Source: Muribaculaceae bacterium (lineage in GTDB: Bacteria; Bacteroidota; Bacteroidia; Bacteroidales; Muribaculaceae). Taken from it: 39,203 nt of DNA. A model generated the notes under the pieces. It did not search any database. It was not told the DNA's origin and saw only the letters and a list, made by a program, of their open reading frames with translations. The stretch's first letter is position 1. Every line of letters starts with the position of its first letter. Positions 34,658 to 39,203 of this stretch are shown here, piece by piece. Location of the stretch: assembly GCA_017391675.1 (NCBI GenBank), contig JAFOXR010000070.1, positions 1-39,203 on the forward strand, written 5' to 3'. Both the position numbers and the translations under genes were made by a program.

Positions 34658-36187
34658 TTATTTTGTTTCGTTTCTTGACATTATTTCCTTGATGACAGGC
34701 CCGATGTTGTCGATGATGTCGCTAGCCGTTACCGAGTAGGAACCTAGTGTCTTCTCTGCACGGTCGCCTGCCGCTCCATGAATGAAAGCACCCATTGCAG
34801 CGCAGAGCTCCATTTCGTATCCCTGTGCGGCAAATCCTCCGATGAGTCCTGTAAGAACATCACCGCTGCCTGGGGTGGCAAGTGCAGGACTACCTGTGCT
34901 GTTGATATACACCTTTTCGTCGGGGCGTATAACCATGGTATATCGGCCCTTCAATACGATGACAATGCCGTAGCGGCGCGACATCTTTATAGCTTCTCGC
35001 AAACGCGATTCGTCGTTCATCTGATTGCCGAAAAGTCGGTCAAATTCTCCTGCATGAGGAGTGATTACCGACATTTTAGGAATGCTGTCGAGCATGCCAG
35101 GACGCAGTGATATGCAGTTTAGGGCATCGGCATCGAGTATGCAAGGACGGTTGTAGCGTTTCATCAGTGAATCCACTGCATTTATGGTATCGTCCTTGGT
35201 ACCTATGCCTGGTCCTATGGCTATGGCGGAGTAGTTGCGGTCTAGACGCACATCGGTGATTATCGTGCTGTCATTGTCATATTGGCTTATAGCTTCAGGA
35301 ACGGAACTTGGAAGTACTGAGTACCCGCATCGTGGTGCGTGAACAGTGAGCAGGCCGGCTCCTGACCGCAATGCAGCCTTTGCCGAAAGCAATGCGGCTC
35401 CCATCATGCCGTAACTGCCGGCAGCCAATAGTAGCGTTCCGTAATCGTATTTATTTGAGAACTCCTTGCGTTTGCGCAGTCTGCGGCGCACATCAGCCTC
35501 TTCCACAAGATAGAAGCTGCTTGGAGTCTTGCGTATTGTTTCTGCGTCAAAATCTATGTCAAGCACCTTGCATGTACCCACATATTCGGCATTCTCGGCA
35601 AAGAAGAATGACAGTCGCTTGAACTTGAAAGCAAGAGTAAGGTCAGCCTTGATGATATTGCGGCGGTCATTATTATGGTTCCATTCTGCAAGGAGTCCCG
35701 AAGGCATATCAATTGCCACAACATAGGCATTGGATTCATTGATGCCTTGCACAAGCATGGTAAAGCCACCCTTGAGAGGGGCAGTAAGTCCAGTGCCGAA
35801 CAAGCCGTCAATCACAACATCGTCGGCCGAGATGTAAGGCATTTCAAAAGTAGTTTTCACTTCGGTGAAATCCACTCCCTCGATAGCCAGAAGCCGTTCC
35901 TTGTTGATGTTGCATTCCTCCGATATAGGCATGGACGGAACATTGAACAAGAATACCTCAAGACGATAGCCCTGCTCAATGAGCATACGGGCTACTGCAA
36001 GGGCTATGCAGCCATTGCTGCCAGGACCTGCAAACAGTACAAAACGCTTCTTCGGCAACCAGCGAGAAATGATTTCGCATGATACCGACGACGCAATGCG
36101 TTCCATCAATCCCACACCTCCATCTTCACTAGATGCGATAGTGCGGTCAAATATATTTTGTAAACCTTTTGTATTAAAAATCTTCAT
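34658..36187 (-). CDS. nnr: Bifunctional NAD(P)H-hydrate repair enzyme (epimerase + ADP/ATP-dependent dehydratase)
   Basis: Repairs hydrated NAD(P)H in two steps. From the ATG at 36187 the protein is 509 residues: YjeF_N-type epimerase to about 215, then a ribokinase-fold dehydratase to the end. The epimerase keeps DGLFGTGL at 127-134 and AIDMPSGL at 158-165, but its nucleotide-binding segment reads AGPGSNGCIAL at 53-63, where the family has GPGNNGGDAL. The dehydratase has AAGSYGMMGA, AIGPGIGT, LDADALN, TPHAGEFDRL and the catalytic GSGD at 440-443. An upstream open stretch to 36289 lacks homology and is not coding. First gene of the run to 32001. Confidence 0.93.
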   Translation of the reverse strand: MKIFNTKGLQNIFDRTIASSEDGGVGLMERIASSVSCEIISRWLPKKRFVLFAGPGSNGCIALAVARMLIEQGYRLEVFLFNVPSMPISEECNINKERLLAIEGVDFTEVKTTFEMPYISADDVVIDGLFGTGLTAPLKGGFTMLVQGINESNAYVVAIDMPSGLLAEWNHNNDRRNIIKADLTLAFKFKRLSFFFAENAEYVGTCKVLDIDFDAETIRKTPSSFYLVEEADVRRRLRKRKEFSNKYDYGTLLLAAGSYGMMGAALLSAKAALRSGAGLLTVHAPRCGYSVLPSSVPEAISQYDNDSTIITDVRLDRNYSAIAIGPGIGTKDDTINAVDSLMKRYNRPCILDADALNCISLRPGMLDSIPKMSVITPHAGEFDRLFGNQMNDESRLREAIKMSRRYGIVIVLKGRYTMVIRPDEKVYINSTGSPALATPGSGDVLTGLIGGFAAQGYEMELCAAMGAFIHGAAGDRAEKTLGSYSVTASDIIDNIGPVIKEIMSRNETK

Positions 36188-36196
36188 TGTACACCG

Positions 36197-36204
36197 CAAA
36201 AATA
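36197..36204 (-). promoter_or_regulatory. Candidate -7 box for the nnr operon
   Basis: TATTTTTG on the minus strand 10 bp before the ATG, with a TTG 22 bp upstream; a second box TATATTTG lies at 36244-36237. Either could be used; the spacers are slightly long. Confidence 0.3.
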
Positions 36205-36379
36205 AATAGTCTTGGCACTTCTGCGCCAATATCATGCAAATATACATCATTTTCACCGCTTTCCCCTCAATTCTCCCTAAAATAAACATAAATTAAATAA
36301 TATGTACTATATGAACCTGAATATGGACCTATAATATGGCTCGGAATGAAAATTGTGTGGGATAATCATTGCTTTTTTC

Positions 36380-36410
36380 TTGCTAAAGCGGTTTATCTTT
36401 TTTAACTTTG
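36380..36410 (+). promoter_or_regulatory. Promoter of hpt
   Basis: TTG (36380-36382), a 20-nt spacer and TAACTTTG (36403-36410) match the Bacteroidota consensus; transcription would start about 15 bp before the hpt ATG. Confidence 0.7.
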
Positions 36411-36432
36411 TGCCAAATTTTTTTAATTTCCA

Positions 36433-36987
36433 ATGGGAACTGATAAGATTACAGTAAATGGTTTGACTTTTGAACCATACCTGAAAAAGGAGCATATAGC
36501 AGAGCAAGTTGAGCGTGTGGCTCAGGAAATTAATCGTGACCATGGCGATGATAAGCCGCTCTTTGTGTGCGTGCTTACCGGTGCGTTCGTTTTTGCAGCA
36601 GATTTGTTCCGCGCATGTAATATAAATGATAGCGAAATGGTGTTCATTCGCTATAAATCCTATGACGGCATGTCTACTACAGGCAACGCGAAGCAGGTGA
36701 TGGGACTTGATGAGGACTTGACTGGACGCACAGTGATTGTCGTTGAAGATATTGTCGATACGGGCATTACCGCGAAATCGCTTATAGCAACGCTTAAGGA
36801 GAAGAATCCTAAGGCGGTTAAGTTTGCCACTCTTCTGTTCAAGCCAGAGTCGTTGCGCACCGATGCTAAGCCTGATTATGTGGGTTTTGAGATTCCTTCA
36901 AAGTTTATCATAGGTTATGGACTGGATATAGATGGAAAAGCCCGCAACTTGAGCGATATCTATGTGGTGTGCGAAAATGTGGAATAA
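36433..36987 (+). CDS. hpt: Hypoxanthine phosphoribosyltransferase
   Basis: Salvages hypoxanthine (and usually guanine) to IMP/GMP using PRPP. The 184 residues hold the PRPP loop VVEDIVDTG near 103-111, VCVLTGAFVFAADL near the start (PPi loop LTG) and FKPESLRTDAKPDYVGFEIP of the purine-binding side, with IIGYGLD after it. Divergent from nnr, 91 bp before adk. Confidence 0.95.
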   Translation: MGTDKITVNGLTFEPYLKKEHIAEQVERVAQEINRDHGDDKPLFVCVLTGAFVFAADLFRACNINDSEMVFIRYKSYDGMSTTGNAKQVMGLDEDLTGRTVIVVEDIVDTGITAKSLIATLKEKNPKAVKFATLLFKPESLRTDAKPDYVGFEIPSKFIIGYGLDIDGKARNLSDIYVVCENVE

Positions 36988-37078
36988 TGCGTAGCTGAAA
37001 GTTGCGAACAAATAGTTCGGAAAGAATAGAATCTACTGATTTACAATTTATAAGAATAAAATTAAATTTCAAGTTATT

Positions 37079-37660
37079 ATGTTTAATCTAGTTATTTTTG
37101 GAGGTCCAGGTTCAGGAAAAGGAACTCAAAGCGATCTTCTGATAGAAGAATATGGATTGTTTCATATTTCTACTGGAGAGGTGCTTCGTGACCAAATTAA
37201 TCGCGGTACAGAACTAGGTAAAATTGCAGATAGTTTTATTTCTGGAGGAAATCTTATTCCAGATGACTTGATGGTGTCAATATTAGGAAAGGTACTTGAC
37301 GAAAATACCGATAAGATTGCAAATGGCGTAATTTTTGATGGTTTCCCTCGTACGATAGAACAAGCTAAGGCTTTGACGACACTTCTTGCCGATAGAAACA
37401 TGAAGTTGAATGTGGTAATAGGTCTAGAAGTGAATGATGAGGAACTGACAGCCCGCTTGATTAAGCGAGGTAAGGATTCGGGACGAAGCGATGACAATGA
37501 AGAAACAATAAAGAAACGCCTTCAAGTATATCATAATCAAACATCTCCACTTCGTGACTTCTATGTGAATGAAGGCTTATATGCTAAAATAGAAGGTTGC
37601 GGAACAATTGAAGAAATTTTTGCCAACATTAAGTCGGCTGTTGCTTCAGCCAAGAAATGA
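37079..37660 (+). CDS. adk: Adenylate kinase, short form without zinc/LID insert
   Basis: Interconverts ATP, AMP and ADP. The 193-residue length matches short adenylate kinases. P-loop GGPGSGKGTQ at 8-17, AMP-binding HISTGEVLRDQI and DGFPRT, LID-side RGKDSGRSDDNEE with KRLQVYHNQTSPL. No consensus promoter was seen in the gap after hpt, so it may be read from the hpt promoter. Confidence 0.96.
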   Translation: MFNLVIFGGPGSGKGTQSDLLIEEYGLFHISTGEVLRDQINRGTELGKIADSFISGGNLIPDDLMVSILGKVLDENTDKIANGVIFDGFPRTIEQAKALTTLLADRNMKLNVVIGLEVNDEELTARLIKRGKDSGRSDDNEETIKKRLQVYHNQTSPLRDFYVNEGLYAKIEGCGTIEEIFANIKSAVASAKK

Positions 37661-37680
37661 TAGGTGAAGGATATATTGAA

Positions 37681-37714
37681 AAACAGGCGGGATTCCTATG
37701 AGTTCCGCCTGTTT
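37681..37714. terminator. Bidirectional terminator between adk and the EamA transporter
   Basis: A 10-bp perfect stem (37681-37690 and 37705-37714) flanked by A-rich and T-rich sequence. It lies 20 bp after adk and 3 bp from the stop of the convergent transporter gene, so it can serve both. Confidence 0.75.
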
Positions 37715-37717
37715 GTT

Positions 37718-38620
37718 TTATTGTCGATGAGGGAGTTTGAATCCGTGCTGAGCTATATATATGCCTGCCAGAATGAAAACGGTTCCTATTGCGGCAATGA
37801 TTGTGAGTGGCTCATGCAGAATTACTACCGAGCAAACCAGTGATACGATAGGTTGGGAATAAAGGTAATTGGACGCGCGTATTGTCCCTAAATTTTCCAT
37901 TACCACATTCCATGAGTAGAAGCATAACATTGATGCAACGACTCCCAAAAACGGGATATTGAGATATACTGCCGGTTCGGTGAAAGCCTCCAGGTGAAGC
38001 GGTTCGCTGTCAAGACAAACTATAGGCAGCATTGTCACTAGCCCGTAGAAGAACACTTTACGGGTGATGAACCACATGCTGTATTTACCGTCGAAACGGC
38101 GTAGCACGACACAATATACCGCCCATGATGTGGCTGCGATAAGTGCAAGGAAATCACCTACGGGATTGAATTTGAGGACCTTGCCGTTGAGTACTACAAA
38201 TGCCATACCGATGAGTGCTACCAGCGAGCCTACCGAGAGTTTCTTGGTGAGTTTCTCTTCTTTTATGAACAGAATAGCCAGCAGGGCAGTGATTACGGGC
38301 GTTGAGCACACGATGAGTGCCACATTTGATGTGATTGACAGCTCGATAGCCGTATTCTCCGACCAGAAATAAAGAGTACCGCCCACAAAGCCGGCTAGAG
38401 CCAGAAACAGTTCGTCGGCAAGGTTTCTCGCAAAGAATCGTCGCGAGCATATCCATAAAAGCGAGTATGCAATGCTGAAGCGGTAGCACATGATCTCCGA
38501 TGGAGTCAATCCGTGGTTGAGCAGCACTTTAGTGGAGGCAAATGTAGTTCCCCACACGAAAATTGTGATAACGGCCAACACATGATATTTCCAAGAAGGC
38601 CCATTCTGAAGTTTTTCCAT
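37718..38620 (-). CDS. DMT-superfamily transporter (EamA domains)
   Basis: A 300-residue inner-membrane protein with about ten helices in two EamA repeats, starting from the ATG at 38620; an in-frame GTG at 38641 is less likely. Repeat one holds WGTTFASTKVLLNHGLTPSEI and repeat two AATSWAVYCVVLRR, with RASNYLYSQPIVSLVCSVVI near the end. Such proteins export amino acids or other metabolites; the substrate cannot be told. Convergent with adk. Confidence 0.88.
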   Translation of the reverse strand: MEKLQNGPSWKYHVLAVITIFVWGTTFASTKVLLNHGLTPSEIMCYRFSIAYSLLWICSRRFFARNLADELFLALAGFVGGTLYFWSENTAIELSITSNVALIVCSTPVITALLAILFIKEEKLTKKLSVGSLVALIGMAFVVLNGKVLKFNPVGDFLALIAATSWAVYCVVLRRFDGKYSMWFITRKVFFYGLVTMLPIVCLDSEPLHLEAFTEPAVYLNIPFLGVVASMLCFYSWNVVMENLGTIRASNYLYSQPIVSLVCSVVILHEPLTIIAAIGTVFILAGIYIAQHGFKLPHRQ

Positions 38621-38749
38621 GTCGTTTTCTGAAAAAATCACACAAAATTACATCTTTTTCCGCTTAAAATACATTTTGTATACTACATTATTCCATTTTA
38701 TCTACAACTTAACTGAGATATTACTCACAATAAATGCAACTGGAAATTT

Positions 38750-39076
38750 ATGGCAAGTATCAAGGTGAAGTTTCGACCCTCGAAAAATGAGAACAAAGAG
38801 GGAACAATCTATTATCAAATCATTCAGAATCGTGTAATCCGTCAACTAAAGACGGATTACCGACTATTTATAAACGAATGGGGTGAGGATGAGAACGCAA
38901 TAATCATCACCAATAACAGCCGACAGAGCTGTCTTCAATCAATTGAGGAGCGAATTGGTTGGGATATTAAGCGGCTGCAATCTATCATCAACCAATTAGA
39001 GTATAAGCGAGTAAAGTACACTGCCGATGATATTATTGCTACATTTCAAAGCAAGCCAATGGGCAAACGCTATTAA
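38750..39076 (+). pseudogene. Truncated, frameshifted tyrosine recombinase (N-terminal arm-binding domain)
   Basis: 108 codons that match the start of Bacteroidota site-specific integrases: ASIKVKFRPSKNENKEGTIY, NRVIRQLKTDYRLFINEW, ERIGWDIKRLQSII and YTADDIIATFQSK. Full-length relatives have about 400 residues with the catalytic R-H-R-Y in the second half, absent here. At the break, the next frame reads GQTLLNFMLNN, the usual continuation of this family (LFxFM), then stops at about 39097. So the gene has a frameshift near 39060 and a lost 3' part. A relic of a mobile element at the right edge. Confidence 0.75.
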
Positions 39077-39161
39077 ACTTTATGCTAAACAATCACACAT
39101 AATTATATGGCTACGCATCGTTTTATTGGCTTCAAAATGGTGATAGTTGCTTTATTTTGCG

Positions 39162-39169
39162 TAATTTTG
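39162..39169 (+). promoter_or_regulatory. Candidate -7 box at the right edge
   Basis: TAATTTTG fits TAnnTTTG and points towards a gene beyond the window. No TTG at the usual distance; weak. Confidence 0.25.
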
Positions 39170-39203
39170 CAATATATTAAGTATCTCTTACATAGAGATA
39201 AAA

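Noticed and set aside
36188-36289. N-terminal extension of Nnr
   Set aside because: No homology; the region holds promoter-like boxes and the family start is at 36187.
39107-39203. Open frame from an ATG at 39107 to the window end
   Set aside because: Only 32 codons are visible, no family match, and it covers a -7-like box; may be chance.
1-39203. CRISPR arrays, rRNA genes and insertion sequences
   Set aside because: No regularly spaced repeats, no rRNA-like stretches and no transposase were seen on either strand.

Overview
The window looks like a chromosome segment of a gut-type Bacteroidales bacterium (phylum Bacteroidota). The grounds are: promoters of the Bacteroidota form TTG/TTTG-N19-20-TAnnTTTG before several genes, very few Shine-Dalgarno sequences, the large three-domain IspG, DUF4831 and DUF2490 family genes, a GldE/CorC-like protein beside LptC, an RHS protein with a DUF6443-like start, and a Bacteroides-type integrase arm-binding domain. 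Genus cannot be fixed from the sequence alone; Muribaculaceae, Prevotella and Bacteroides relatives all fit.

Layout. (1) 18-7216, minus strand: an AT-rich two-gene defence-like operon, a PLD-domain/SNF2 helicase followed 8 bp later by a 1241-aa Eco57I-type adenine methylase. It is read from a textbook promoter through the stump of a broken XRE-type regulator. (2) 7431-7589: tRNA-Phe with its promoter and terminator, then about 0.5 kb of empty sequence. (3) 8078-10981: a six-helix channel-like protein with a non-standard selectivity filter, the folate/thymidylate pair thyA-folA, and a membrane-anchored TPR protein. (4) 11091-15213: a polymorphic toxin locus, a secreted RHS protein with a class 3 lipase tip, an overlapping small membrane protein that is the likely immunity factor, and a decayed relic of another RHS/T9SS gene. 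(5) 15271-23095, minus: a long run of closely spaced genes (rpoN, PAP2-like, purE, ispG, aldose epimerase, SGNH hydrolase, 5'-nucleotidase), with a promoter in the end of rpoN. (6) 23263-28263, plus: two DUF2490 paralogues flanking a polyphosphate-polymerase (VTC) gene and a DUF4956 membrane gene, ending in a surface lipoprotein with a carbohydrate-binding beta-helix-like domain. (7) tRNA-Asp, then minus-strand envelope genes (OMP, lptC, gldE-like) and the nnr-DUF4831-trmD-ftsB-like-membrane protein operon. (8) 36403-37714, plus: hpt and adk. (9) An EamA transporter, and at the right edge the frameshifted, truncated start of a tyrosine recombinase.

Functionally the window mixes a conserved core (nucleotide salvage and synthesis, isoprenoids, tRNA modification, envelope building) with three accessory modules: the methylase-helicase pair, the RHS-lipase toxin with its immunity gene, and the VTC/DUF4956/DUF2490/carbohydrate-binding cluster. 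Signs of past gene exchange are the AT-rich toxin tip, the regulator stump, the RHS/T9SS relic and the broken integrase.
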